Source: Adiantum capillus-veneris | Lineage: Eukaryota > Streptophyta > Polypodiopsida > Polypodiales > Pteridaceae | Length of the DNA: 64,000 nt | Direction: 5' to 3' | NCBI GenBank assembly: GCA_014529385.2 | Contig: CM043947.1 | Coordinates: forward strand, 122,030,891 to 122,094,890 | In this document: piece by piece, positions 11,800 through 22,536 of the stretch | Numbering within the stretch: position 1 is the stretch's first letter | Layout of the letters: every line of letters begins with the position of its first letter | Notes under the pieces: generated by a model | The model's input: the letters and a program-made list of their open reading frames with translations, nothing else | Told to the model about the DNA's origin: nothing | Database searches by the model: none | Made by a program: the position numbers and the translations under genes

Positions 11800-11997
11800 A
11801 GTTTTTTTTGAGAATGAAAGTACTGAAAAGTGGTAGATTTACTGGAACAAATGATGGATGGAAGTAAAGTGATTATATATCAAAACAAAAAGAGATCTGG
11901 TGATAGCCCTATATTGACAGCAATAGATGTTGCAGTTCGGGGCTTGGATGTGAAGGACATAAAGTCCGTCATCAAATTTGATTTTCATGGATCATAG
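11800..11997 (+). pseudogene. DEAD-box RNA helicase fragment, internal deletion
   Basis: Frame 11833-11997 reads a piece of the C-terminal RecA domain of a DBP2/RH20-type DEAD-box helicase. [14 protein letters not shown] matches the start of that domain. About 20 codons later [18 protein letters not shown] matches motif V (family form ATDVAARGLDVKD), then VIKFDFHGS and a stop at 11995. Roughly 40 residues expected between the two parts are missing with the frame kept. Just upstream ENEST at about 11808 fits the preceding family sequence in another frame. Motif V has changes (AID for ATD, AVR for AAR) and motif VI is absent. This is a broken host-gene fragment inside a retroelement remnant. 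Confidence 0.72.
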
Positions 11998-12047
11998 TTC
12001 TTGTTGCGGTTTGACAAAAGTACAAGCAATGGCACACAAGATAGCAA

Positions 12048-12052
12048 AACGA
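12048..12052. repeat. Target site duplication AACGA, left
   Basis: AACGA directly before the left LTR edge; identical to 26018-26022 beyond the right LTR. Confidence 0.9.
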
Positions 12053-12282
12053 TGTGCGCTCCTTGCCGCACTGTCGAAGCAAGGGACTTGCCGTTACACC
12101 GTGTGCGAGCCATAGACGGCTCCAAGGACACAACTAGCTTAACTAGTAAGCTCAAAAGAGGGCAATGGTGTGTCACTCACTGCTCTATGCTCCTGGCGTG
12201 GAGGATTCCTCGCCGCGAAGAAGAAGGAGACACCGCTACGTCGCGCTCAACCGCTTCACCGTCGTCGTGCCCCCGCAATGCT

Positions 12283-12377
<95 letters not shown>

Positions 12378-12686
12378 ACACACAAGGAGGTGAAGAAGAA
12401 GAAGATGGAGATGGAGATGGAGCAAGAGCACTCTTCTATTGCACAAATGAGAGAATGCATGAATTTTAGGTTTAGTTGGATTTTATATGAGCTCACCCCA
12501 TTCACACTTGGGCGCCCATGCTTAGCCAAATAATCCCTTGAATGTCCCAGTTAGAGTGCGCCTCTCATCAGCGATCACTCTTACCCTTTTCCTATTGGTC
12601 CGACAAGCCCGGTACCTGACTCTACCAAATACATAATACACGTCCCTCGTAGGTGATGGGGTGTCCGTGAGCCGTGAGGGTTAACA
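12053..12686 (-). repeat. 3' LTR of Ty3-B
   Basis: 634 bases, homologous to 25400-26017. It includes (CT)n then (CA)n at about 12287-12371 and GGAGAT copies just after; both runs differ in length from the 5' LTR. Confidence 0.93.
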
Positions 12687-12700
12687 TGCCCCCCTTCCTG
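12687..12700 (-). promoter_or_regulatory. Polypurine tract of Ty3-B
   Basis: On the minus strand AGGAAGGGGGGCA lies directly against the LTR start TGTTAACCC, as expected for a plus-strand primer. Confidence 0.8.
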
Positions 12701-14040
12701 ATGTAGATTCCGTCCAGCTATTGAGTTGAAGCTCGTTTGTCGAGGTGGAAGAGCATTTGAGATGAATGTCCTTAGCCTTCTTCAGTCATTGAAAAATCAA
12801 ACAACATTGGCACAGTAATTGCATTCTCATAAGTGATTAAAAAGCATATGCAGTTTTAGGTAGACAAATTGATTGGTAAAAGAATTTCAAACAATTTGTC
12901 AACAATGAACATTAAATTGCAATGTAATCAAATGCATAAACATATGTAAAGGTAAAAAATTAAACAAGTGTGGGGTCGCTAATTTGACGGTCGAAAGGCA
13001 CTAGAGATCGAATATTAATACCATGGGTAAGCTTCTTAATTTTCTGTGGTCAATTAAGTTGTTTAATCGTGAGAGCCAAGTATTCATGTTCGAGGGCTGA
13101 CTAGAGGCTATATCTAGAAGACCTTGTAGTTAAGCTACCATAAAAGGAATTTCTCATGAAATCATCGCCTGACTGATTACTTTTTCTTTGACCCCCCAAA
13201 GTCTTTCACGGTGATTCAATTTTGATGTGTGTGCTTATTTTGTATGCCTTGGGTTTTTTGCTTTTCAAGTAAAAGCGCCCATACTGGGAACCTCTAGGGC
13301 TCTAGTACCATAGGCAATACATGTGAGTGAAGTACCAAATCAAGCTGAGATTTCTCTTCCATCTTAAGATTTTACAGTGTGGCACTTTGATTTTTTGTTT
13401 GTTCATTTTCAGCATTTTAATTTTGTAACTTTGGGGGGTCATATAACACTGATACACCTCCCCAGGCTCATCACACTAGTAAACTCCCTTTATAATACTT
13501 AAGCTAAAGGTCAATAGGGTCAAGCCCACTAGAAAGCCCTAGTACATTTCACACAATGCTTCCTAAATCGGATTAAGAACCTAAGTAACCATTAATTATT
13601 AGGAAGGCATTCCCCATGGTATTAAGAGAAGATTTCTAACACCTAACTTGGTCAAACTAGTTTATCGGACTGCTTGATTTTTAAACCTAGACAAGTGATT
13701 ATGACAAAAAATTACATTGAATTAAATGTTTCATACTAAGCAAATGCGGTGAATATTAGGCTACCAATCACAATTAAAGCTGACAATCATAGATGCAAAA
13801 AAGATAAGGGGCAATGCTAATGGACAAGAAACACCTGTTTGTGTCGATGGTCGCGCTTGATTTGAAGAGTGAGTTGAGATAAAGATTCCATGAAGGTCCA
13901 AATCCTACCAATAGCAACACGCTCCTGTACACACTAGGAAACAAAAGGAATACCTCTAGGAGGCACATTAGTGGAAAAAGGTACCAACACTTATTGAACA
14001 CAACAAAAAACATAAGGAACCCTAACCTAATTATTTGCAC
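12701..14040. other. Ty3-B 3' non-coding region
   Basis: About 1.3 kb with no open frame I trust on either strand and no sharp repeat. It sits between the small acidic ORF and the polypurine tract, like the long untranslated 3' region of large plant Ty3 elements. Confidence 0.6.
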
Positions 14041-14053
14041 TCCCCCTAGAGAG

Positions 14054-14512
14054 TCAAGGGAATAAGATATTGTAGAGGTTGGGGGGAAACCCTAAGGCTA
14101 AACCCCTATCCTCGTCGTCGAGATAAACAAAGTCATCATCCATGAGACCATATGTGCCATCCGTGTAGTCGTGTAAATTTTCTTCTTCATCATAGGTGCC
14201 CATGTTTACTAAGAAGGTCACTAGACGCCTATAGTCATCTTGGTCAAAAGGGTAGGCTTGTGCAATGGGAGAAACGCTCTCTACTAAGTATGGATCAGAC
14301 GTGGTCAAGAGACGTATCAGCCATTCTAACTCCTCAAAATTCCTCTCACATGCTAGCGTACCTATCAAATCCCATTCACATGCAAGCACTGGAAAGACCA
14401 TGTGAAATATTTGTGAAAAGTAACGAGGGTACCTCTCACCCAAGGCAGGAGTGGATGACTCTAGCGTACTAGCCATATCTGTACACGCAAATAGATGATG
14501 GTTAGAGTGCAA
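14054..14512 (-). CDS. Small acidic ORF in Ty3-B 3' module
   Basis: On the minus strand an ATG at about 14476 opens a frame of about 140 residues; the frame itself is open from 14512. The protein is acidic with Trp/Leu-rich parts (ACEWDLIG, ELEWLIRLL, then DDDFVYLDDED) and no transmembrane run, zinc site or signal peptide. I do not recognise it. A TATA-like box lies about 140 bases upstream (14612-14624), and TTGCGTGTACAG, which resembles a 3' splice site, ends 2 bases before the ATG. It could be an accessory gene of the element with its own promoter or spliced message, or a captured host fragment. It shares the frame of the ORFs at 14723 and 15572. Confidence 0.5.
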   Translation of the reverse strand: MHSNHHLFACTDMASTLESSTPALGERYPRYFSQIFHMVFPVLACEWDLIGTLACERNFEELEWLIRLLTTSDPYLVESVSPIAQAYPFDQDDYRRLVTFLVNMGTYDEEENLHDYTDGTYGLMDDDFVYLDDEDRGLALGFPPNLYNILFP

Positions 14513-14611
14513 ATATTACAAGGGTCGTGTTCTTGTGCATAATTTGTTTTTATGATTTGTGTTATGGCTCTTGCTCTTTTACTTTTTTATCTTGTTTTTG
14601 TGAGTATAAGG

Positions 14612-14624
14612 CTTTATATATACA
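14612..14624 (-). promoter_or_regulatory. TATA-like box before the acidic ORF
   Basis: Minus-strand TATATATAAAGCC within the element's 3' module, about 140 bases before the ATG of the ORF ending at 14054. It is either an internal promoter or part of a nested LTR that would start at 14703. Confidence 0.4.
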
Positions 14625-14703
14625 TTCCCTAAGATCGGAGATTAAGAGGTCAAGGAGAAAGGTTGAGAGGGAAGCAAGTGAATGATGGATGTCCACAAAC
14701 ACT

Positions 14704-14718
14704 CCCCCCTTCCTTGGG
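14704..14718 (-). promoter_or_regulatory. Second polypurine tract
   Basis: Minus-strand AAGGAAGGGGGGAG followed by TGTTTGTGGAC. It closely resembles the true tract at 12687 (AGGAAGGGGGG then TGTTAAC). It may be an internal second plus-strand primer or the edge of a nested LTR. Confidence 0.45.
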
Positions 14719-14722
14719 TAGA

Positions 14723-15571
14723 TCATACCGTTTGAAATGATGTCGTCACCCTTTGAAACCAATTGTTCCAGTTGGTAATAGGTGAGGATTTTTGCCAGTA
14801 GTTTTCTATTACCCTAGGTGCCTCGTCAAGTTGCAAGGGTGGTAAGGTACTCTCCCAGGATCGAACTTGAAGTGGTTCATCAGGTGATTCTTGAACACTG
14901 GGAGGTGTGGATTCTTTTGTAGCTTCATGGAGGTCCATTACTATAGATGGAGGCTGTGTAGAAGCTTTTACCTCTATGGATGTATTACACGAGGAGCTAG
15001 AAGCTTCATGGAACTCCCCCCTTCCTGAGCTAGGTGGAATAAATTGGTTTTTCCTTGGAGCCCAAACTAGCTCTGGACTAGGTGTGTAGCATTCTGTGAT
15101 CTTTCCCTTCCCAGGGTCTGCCATTGGCTTTAGCGTTACACTGTTTGACTCATATGGGTTTGTTGTCGATAGGGAAGGACACATTTTACGTTTAGGTACC
15201 CAAATTTGCTCATTTCCATCATAGTAGCCTTGGGCTTCTAATAGTTGTTTTGGGATCCATCGTGATTTGGTCTTGACTCTCCTAGGGCGCGCTCTTGGTT
15301 TTCCCAGGAAATTTTTTCTTGGAATGGATGGGAGGGTTGAGGTAGTTGTAAGTAAGGCCTTGGGGACCCATTGATATGTACTCTTAGGTCGTGGATGAGT
15401 ACTTGCAATATTACTGCTTGTTGCAACTACAAGCGTTGAAGTGCTAGGTTCATGGGTAGCTGCCAAAGACGAGTTAACCACCTGGGCTTGTGAATGTTGG
15501 CTATCCTTCAACTTTGCTAGAGTTTGCAATGTAGGTGACTTTGCTTGAATGATAGGGGTAAGAATCGGTGG
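14723..15571 (-). pseudogene. Ty3-B 3' module: W-x-P-K repeat protein region
   Basis: About 280 codons in the same frame as the protease-like ORF just before it, from which it is separated only by a TGA at 15572-15574. It is low-complexity, rich in Ser, Thr and Pro. It has four spaced copies of a Trp-Pro-Lys motif: YQWVPK, SRWIPK, QIWVPK and LVWAPR, roughly 35-60 residues apart. No enzyme domain is visible. Such spaced Trp motifs suggest a binding or scaffold region, but that is only a guess. It ends at TGA next to the second polypurine tract. It probably belonged to one long 3' reading frame with the upstream protease-like part. Confidence 0.55.
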
Positions 15572-16042
15572 TCACGTCGTGACACTAACAGTATCCCAAT
15601 CAATAGTGCATTTGGTTGCCAACATCCACGTGCGTCCCAGGTTTACGTTGCCTTCCATAGCTCCCGCGGGCATGACTAGAAACCTCTGCAGTATGCTTCC
15701 ATTGTCATAGACAACAGGGGTCTGAAGGACTCCAAGAATAGCAGTTTTCTTTTTATTAATGCCCTTGACTTGCATCGTACTCGGGGATAGGGGCGGTTTC
15801 CCTAATTGACACCAAACTCCATAGGATAACAAATTGTGTTTAGCTCTCGTATCTAATAAGGCATTGTATAGTACTTTCCCATAGGGGCTATTTAGCTCAA
15901 TTGGGTATCGTAGGGGTGGCTCAGCTTCTAATGAGTCGTCATCTGTGTCCTCGAAAAATGCTTGCGTGATTCCCAGATTAGCCTCTTGTTGGCGTCTAAG
16001 ACGTTGTTGTCGTTCTCGAGCCTCAACTCTTGCTTGGATTTT
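15572..16042 (-). pseudogene. Ty3-B 3' module: second aspartic-protease-like domain
   Basis: About 157 open codons after integrase. A charged Gln/Arg-rich start leads into a domain with the order of a retroviral-type aspartic protease: ALLDTRAKHNLLS (about 15824-15862) like the active-site strand A-L-L-D-T-G-A-x-x-N-L, a middle part with VKGINKKK and TPVVYDNG where a flap would be, and GNVNLGRTWM followed by TIDWD, like the I-L-G-R-P-W-L hallmark. The third active-site residue is Arg instead of Gly, so activity is unlikely as it stands. It lies in the same frame as integrase, separated by TAG (16100) and TAA (16043). The polyprotein already has a protease before RT, so this is an extra copy. 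Confidence 0.68.
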
Positions 16043-17093
16043 TTAAAGCTCTGCTTGTTCCTTGGCAGCCTTCTTTTGATGGATGGCTTGCAACTCTTCC
16101 TAGCTTAGAGGATCATAATATCTTTTGAATTTACTCCCATTAAGGAATCCAATGGTTTCAACTCCATCTAGAGTCTCCACACGAATGGTACCTTGCGGGG
16201 TAATTTCACACACTCGATATGGTCCCTTACCAGCGTATTTCAATTTCTTCTTTTCATTACGTACCCTGAACATAAGAACTTTATCACCAACCTTGATTTC
16301 TTTATCCTTTAAATGGCTATCAAACCACTTCTTTCTCCTATCCTTTTCCACTAAAGCATTTCGCACAGCTAATTGCCTTTCTTCATCTAGCCTTTCCAGG
16401 ATATATAATCGCTCCACTAAGGGGTTACCATTCCAACCTTCTTGAGAAGCTACTCGAAGACTAGGAATGACAAACTCCCATGGCATAACTGCTTCTTGAC
16501 CATACACCATCTTAAACGGTGTGCAATTAATAGCAACTTTATACGCAGTACGATAAGCCCATAAAGCTGATGTAAGCTTTAGGTCCCAATCAGTGCGATG
16601 AGCCTCGACTGTCTTTGTCAAAATGGAGATGAGAGTTTTGTTGGTACTCTCAGCTTGGCCATTTGCTTGGGGATAATAGGGTGTAGACTTGTGGTGAGAT
16701 ATCATGAAGTTTGATGTAAGTTCTTTTATTACTTCATTTATAAAATGAGTTCCATTGTCACTTACAAGTTCAAAGGGGCATCCAAAACGTGTGATAATGT
16801 TCTCAAAGAGGAACTTAGCTGTTGTTTTTGCATCCGCCTTTCGTGTTGCTTTTGCTTCAACCCATTTGGTTACATTGTCGGTAGCAACAATGATATATCG
16901 TGATTGCGTGTTACGTGCAGCCGGACTAATCGGTCCTACAAAGTCTAAGCCCCACTTTTCAAATGGTTGGGTTACCTTGATGGGATGTAGAGGCATCCTA
17001 TCCCTTCTTTGTGGCTTGTTGAAGCGTTGGCATTCATCACATCCCTTTGCAAAAAGTGATGCATCCTTAAACGGAGTGGGCCACCAATAGCCG
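16043..17093 (-). pseudogene. Ty3-B integrase, core and C-terminal part
   Basis: Open from about 17093 down to TAG at 16100-16102. It starts in the zinc domain (WWPTPFKDAS, then CDECQ). The core shows the acidic triad in VATDN, VSDNG and QAESTNK, spread over 16600-16910. KVGDKVLMFRVR and GKGPYRV mark the C-terminal domain. It is in another frame than the pol ORF upstream; one base seems lost at about 17093-17095. A short stretch with a charged helix (16043-16099) links on to the protease-like ORF. Confidence 0.88.
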
Positions 17094-20000
17094 ACTGTAA
17101 GATCTTTCGGGCAGTCAAGTTTCCTGAAAAGTGACCACCAGCTACGCCCATGTGTGCCTCTTGTAGAATATATAAATACTCATCCTCGCGGGCATAGCGT
17201 CTAAGAACATCATCTTTTCCTCTCTTATAGAGAGTTCCAGCCAGTAAGCAATAGGGTTCGCATTCCTTGATTAATTTTCGAGCTATATCTTTTCGCAGTT
17301 CTTTGGGTGGAAAACCATTAACTAAGAAGTTAACAATCTTTTCACTCCATTCAGGCATTGTCTCAACAATGAACAAAGGAGTATCATGCAATTCATCATC
17401 AACCCCCGTAGGAGCTTTGCCATTAGGGATACGAGATAAATGATCCACCATGACATGTTTCCTCCAAGGCCTCACAACAACGGTGAAGTCAAACTCAAGA
17501 AGAATTAACAACCATCGTGTAATTCGACCTGTGGAACACGGCTTGTTTACCAAATATAGCAATGCTTGATGATCAACATAAAACACAAACTTGGTAGCAA
17601 GAAGGTAATAGCGAAATTTCTTTACTGCGTAAATCATAGCTAGACCTTCGCGCTCTGTAGTAGTGTAGTTCATCTCGGCATCATTTAATTGGCGACTTGC
17701 AAAGCTAATAGGGTAGTCCAATTTATGTTCTCCTGGTTGAGTTAGAACACACCCAATAGCAAAATTTGATGCATCAATATGCACATGAAAAGGTACATTC
17801 CAATCGGGTGGTCGCAGGATTGGAGCACTTGTTAGGGCCTTCTTTAATAACTCATAAGATTGATGACATTCTTCCGTCCAGTGAAACTCGATAAGAAGCT
17901 TGTACAATGGACGCGCTATCTCGGCAAAGTTTAAAATAAATCTTCGATAATAACCAACATGGCCCATAAATCTTTGAACTCCTTTATAGTTCGTAGGTGG
18001 TGGCAAATCGACAATGGCTTTAATCTTACTCTCATCTGTGGATATCCCGTTCTTGGACACTATATGCCCTAGAATGACTCCATGCTTAACCCAAAATTGG
18101 CATTTGAAAGGGTTCAATGAGATGCGATAAAATCTGCACCTTTCAAATATTTTTCGTAGATATAACAAATGCTTCTCCCAAGAAGAATAAACACAAAGGT
18201 CGTCTAGGAAAGCTTCACAAAACTCCCTTAGAAATTCTTTAAACGCAGTGTTTATTAATCGTTGGAATGTAGCAGGGGCATTCGTTAAGCCAAAAGCCAT
18301 AACACGAAATGCAAACACTCCAAACTCTGTGATAAAAGCAGTTTTAGCTTGGTCCTCTAATGCAATTGTGACTTGATTGTAATCAGAGTACCCATCTAAA
18401 AAGCTATAAGCTTCCTTGCCCGCAACTCTTTCAAGCACATGTTCTGAATATGGCAAGGGATAATGATCTCTCCTAGTAGCTGCATCAACTTTCTTGAGGT
18501 CCACGCACACTCTTGGTTTCCCATTCTTTTTTGGCACAATGACTATTGGAGAAACCCATTCTGAGTGCTCAATAGGGTACATGAATCCACATTGGATAAG
18601 TTTTTCAATCTCCTCTTGTACAATTTTGGCGTACTTAGGATTCATTGGATAGGGTCGTTGCTGGACGGGTTTAGCAGTGTTGATCATGGGAATTGTATGT
18701 TGCACCACAGAAGGTGGAACGCCCTTCATGTCATGATATGTCCAAGCAAAGATATCCTTGTATTCCTTGAGGAGCTCCTTAAGTACAGCCTCTTCAGTTT
18801 CGGTAAGGTCTTGAGCAATAAAGACTGGTTTAGACTCCTCACCTGGTTCTGCTAATTCTATCTCTTTAACTACCGCTGGACCATCATAGACTCCACTGCT
18901 TCCATTGGTAGGTATTCGTTGGGCTTTGGCATACACAACCTTTTGCTCCCCCGTGGTATAAGATTTAAAATGTTCAGGAGCCGTATGTAAGTCAGCAGGC
19001 TCTTGTCCTGACAGAGACCTTTCTTTTAGTTCTGCCTCCTTTTGTTGTTGAGCTAACTCTCGGTTTTGACGTCTTCTTATAGTTCGACTCAATTTCGGCT
19101 CTGTAACCTCCAATTGAGCGAGGTCAATGGGTCGCGGGCTGCACCACATGACACTCTGGAGATGTTCACCCCAATTGTCTACTAGCTTTCGATGAGCATC
19201 ACATGCCCCTAGATAGCTAAGCCATTCTGCAATAGATCTTTCCTTGTTTATCCTAGCTCTCACATTTGCTCGATATCGTCGTCTCTTATATGACCTTTGT
19301 TTCTTGTTAAGGTTTTGATTTTGGTAAATGTTTGAACTCGACTCGCTTGATAGGTCTTCGCTTGTATCTTCTTCACTCTCATATAAATTACCATAGATGG
19401 TCGTACTAGACCTTGAGTGTTCAGTTTCTATACTTGGCTCACTCGATGTTTCCTCAGGTTCTGAATCCATTTCTCCCTGAGATTCCGTTTCTGATGTGTA
19501 TTGGCCTGAAGCCTTTGAGGAATCATCGGTTTCACTCTCAGGTAGGTGTGCCTCTTTCTTATCATCAGATGTTACATGCGCTACACCTAACATGTTTACT
19601 GGTGCAATGTGTGGTATCTCTTCCCCATCTGGTGTTACCCAGGTTGTTCCTCTAGCTCCCCATGTATCTATAGTTGCCTCTAGGTGTACCCAATCGACAT
19701 TGTCTGACTCAGCCATTCCGGGTAGGATATCCATATAAGGAGAGTTCTCCCCAATATCCATGTCTTCGTTACACGTGTAACAATACTGTAATGGAGCTGA
19801 GTGAATTGTTGTGTCTGATCGATTATCAATGATGAATTTATTTCCTAGAGGATGCGTTCGACCACTTAAAAGATCAACTCGAATGACAGAGTCTTGGAAC
19901 TGTAAGGAGACGTGGTTTTTGGACCAGTCATGCACCATTTTTGCTTCCCTCATGAATGGACGCCCTAAGATCATCTCAAATGACATAGGATGCTTGGAAA

Positions 20001-22536
20001 AACCCATAACAATGAAAGTCTGCCTTACCTTGTGTCCCAAGACCTTGATCCTGCGATCCTTAAGCATTCCAATAGGCATAACAATAGATCCATTAGCCAT
20101 TTTTACCACTACGCTTGTGGCTTCAAGGTGAGGTCGCCCCATAGACTCCCAACAACTCTTTGTCACCAGGCTGACTCCCGCACCACCGTCAAGGACTCCC
20201 TTAACAGTTAATCCTTTAGTAGTGATAGGCAAAGTAGCATTAGATTCATCACCTTCAAAGTATTGCCCCAACTTGTTAGCGGGTACTTCAATTACAGATT
20301 CATGTCCCGCTAGGTCAGATGGTGGTGCTAAATGTTCCTCATCATTCATTATCGAGTCAGGTTTGTTCATATGTGCAAACTGTGGTAATTCGGCCTGTAA
20401 TTCTCCATTGAGGAAGGCTCTAAGAGCTGAGACTAGCTCGGGGTCTTTATATAGTTTGGACATGATGGTGGTTCTAACTTCTGAAGACATGAAATCCATC
20501 AATTTGGCAAAATTTAATGGCATCTTGTGGGACGTAGGACCCTGACAAGAGAATGGTGAAGATGGAATCTCCACTTCCTCAAGGGGGTCGGGCATTCCCT
20601 CACCAAACATTCTCTCTAGTAGGAAAGGTGTGTGTCCACTTTCAGATGTCCTACCCTCACTCTCTTCCCGAATGATACTGGGTATAGCTAACGGCCTGTA
20701 GTTCTTGTGAGGTTGAACTTGTGTGGGAAACACTGTGTCCGACATCTGGATATGTTTGGGTTCAGGTTCTAATGTTCGTTGAGTTTCTTCCACCAAACCC
20801 CTCAGTTGTTGGACTCGTTCAATTTCCACTGTTGGGTTTGGATAGGTTCCAATCTTTCTCTTGCAATCCTCATTTTTCGTCTCTCGTGGCTTATCATGGG
20901 GGTTCGAAACTGGGTGGTTTAACTTTGAATACTCTTTTGGTGCTCGTCGTAATTCCCTCTCGTGATCCTCCTCACTGGCTTTTTCATTTGTAGTAATAGT
21001 TTTGGTCTCCGTGGTCTCTATCGAATCTGAGTCATCCTCAGGGTCATTCATATACACGGGATCCTCTCTTGTCCCTATGTTAGTCTTTGAACTAGGTTTT
21101 GAGCTAGAAGCATTAAGGGATTTCTTTCTTCGTGTTTTCTTCTTTCTCGCTCGGCCAATGGATGCAGCATCTCTCTCTTCGAGGATGTAATTTTGCTTTT
21201 GGAGCATCGACCGTGTGAGTGCATTCACTGGTGCTATGTTTATAGTTGGTGGTGTCCCATCAACAATCTCTATTATGTTCAATGGTGTCATTTTCGGTGC
21301 GTTTGGATTGTTAGGACACTGTGCGATCAAATGATCTATGCCACAACGATTACAAGTGAGTATTGGCATTGCCAATGCACTCCCTTGACTTGTTTGCATT
21401 AGTGCAACATTCTTTTGCATTCTAATGGGGCACTCAGCTACTCGATGTGGTCCACCGCATTCGTAGCACTGAAGAGGTGGTCTCCTGGCAAAACTATTAA
21501 TGTTTTGGCCTCTTGCTGCTAGCGCAGTAGCTTGATATACCGGTTTGATTTGTCCCCAATGGTCTTCCATATAGTACATGGGACACTCCTCAAGCATGTC
21601 GACTCCATAGGTGATACTAGAGTCTATGTCCTCTTCGCAATCTACATAAGTACTAGATGACTCGCAACCTATTTGGTTCATAGGTGTAACTCTTGGATGA
21701 GGGGGTTGCGGTCCTAGCATTGGAGGTGGCAACGGTGTGGTTTGGACCACATTTTGGGTTCTAGGGACCATGTGTTGTAATGGCAAATGTTGCTCCATGG
21801 GTGGGGTAGGCATCAATGCAGGAACTCGAGGTGAGTTTGCCCAAGCTATAGGCGGTCTATTTTCCATGATGCGTTTAAGCATTAGGCAATCCTTCGCTTG
21901 ATGGCCATACCTACCACACGCGTTACAAGTCCCGTTAAACTTTACTCTGAAAGTAGGGCATTCACTCGTAGTATGTGGGCCCAAGCAAATTGAGCACCAT
22001 TGTTGCTCCCTTCTTGGATACATATGAGTGTTTTGTGGAGCACGATTACCCCTAAGGCTTTCTTGGATGGCCTTTGTGAGATCTGCCAAAGTCATCTCAG
22101 ATATCGTTTGCTCTTTCACGATTGGCTTTATCTTCATTGGCTCATGCCCTGATGCTTGCGAGCTACTAGACTTCGGCTCGGACTTCGGCTCGGCAGACAC
22201 TCTTTCTCCTGCAATCATTAAATTATCCTCCAATTGGATTGCATTCATGGTGACTGCTTCCCAAGTAGTGATACCTCTAATGACTAGGCCATTATAGATA
22301 CTTTCATGTCGTAGTCCCCTAATGAATCTATCGAGCAATTGGTTGTTGTTGAATCTCTCATTTGGATTGCATCGAGAATTCAAATTCTTTAGGCGACTAA
22401 TGAAGTCTCTCACGGATTCACCTTCTTCTCGTTGGGCTTTCTGGAGCTGAGAGGCTACACCCCAAAGTACTCCCTCTCGTATGTATTCTTTTAAGAACAG
22501 TCTCCTAAGAGTAGAGTAGATCGTTTTCTCTTCTAC
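17094..22536 (-). pseudogene. pol: Ty3-B gag C-terminus and pol: knuckles, PR, RT, RNase H
   Basis: Over 1800 open codons. It starts within gag (DWYRTLRVEE, QKAQREEGESVRDF), which belongs to the gag ORF upstream. Four CCHC-type knuckles follow, at about 21958-21996, 21888-21930, 21431-21470 and 21315-21355. Next is the protease with VLDGGAGVSLV near 20190 and ILGRPFM near 19960, so the expected D-S/T-G is D-G-G. RT spans about 18650-18050 with a FLDD box near 18205. One RNase H starts at FHVHIDASNFAIG near 17795. The integrase zinc His pair HMGVAGGH is near 17150. After ARKILQS the frame is lost. No second RNase H is present, unlike element A. Confidence 0.9.

Noticed and set aside
12001-12533. 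Several long open frames across the Ty3-B LTRs (also 25195-25864)
   Set aside because: They cover CT/CA microsatellites in all frames and sit in LTR DNA with no known domain.
16972-17093. C-terminal tail of the Ty3-B pol frame as a real protein end
   Set aside because: The other frame at the same place continues the integrase zinc domain, so the tail is frameshifted sequence.
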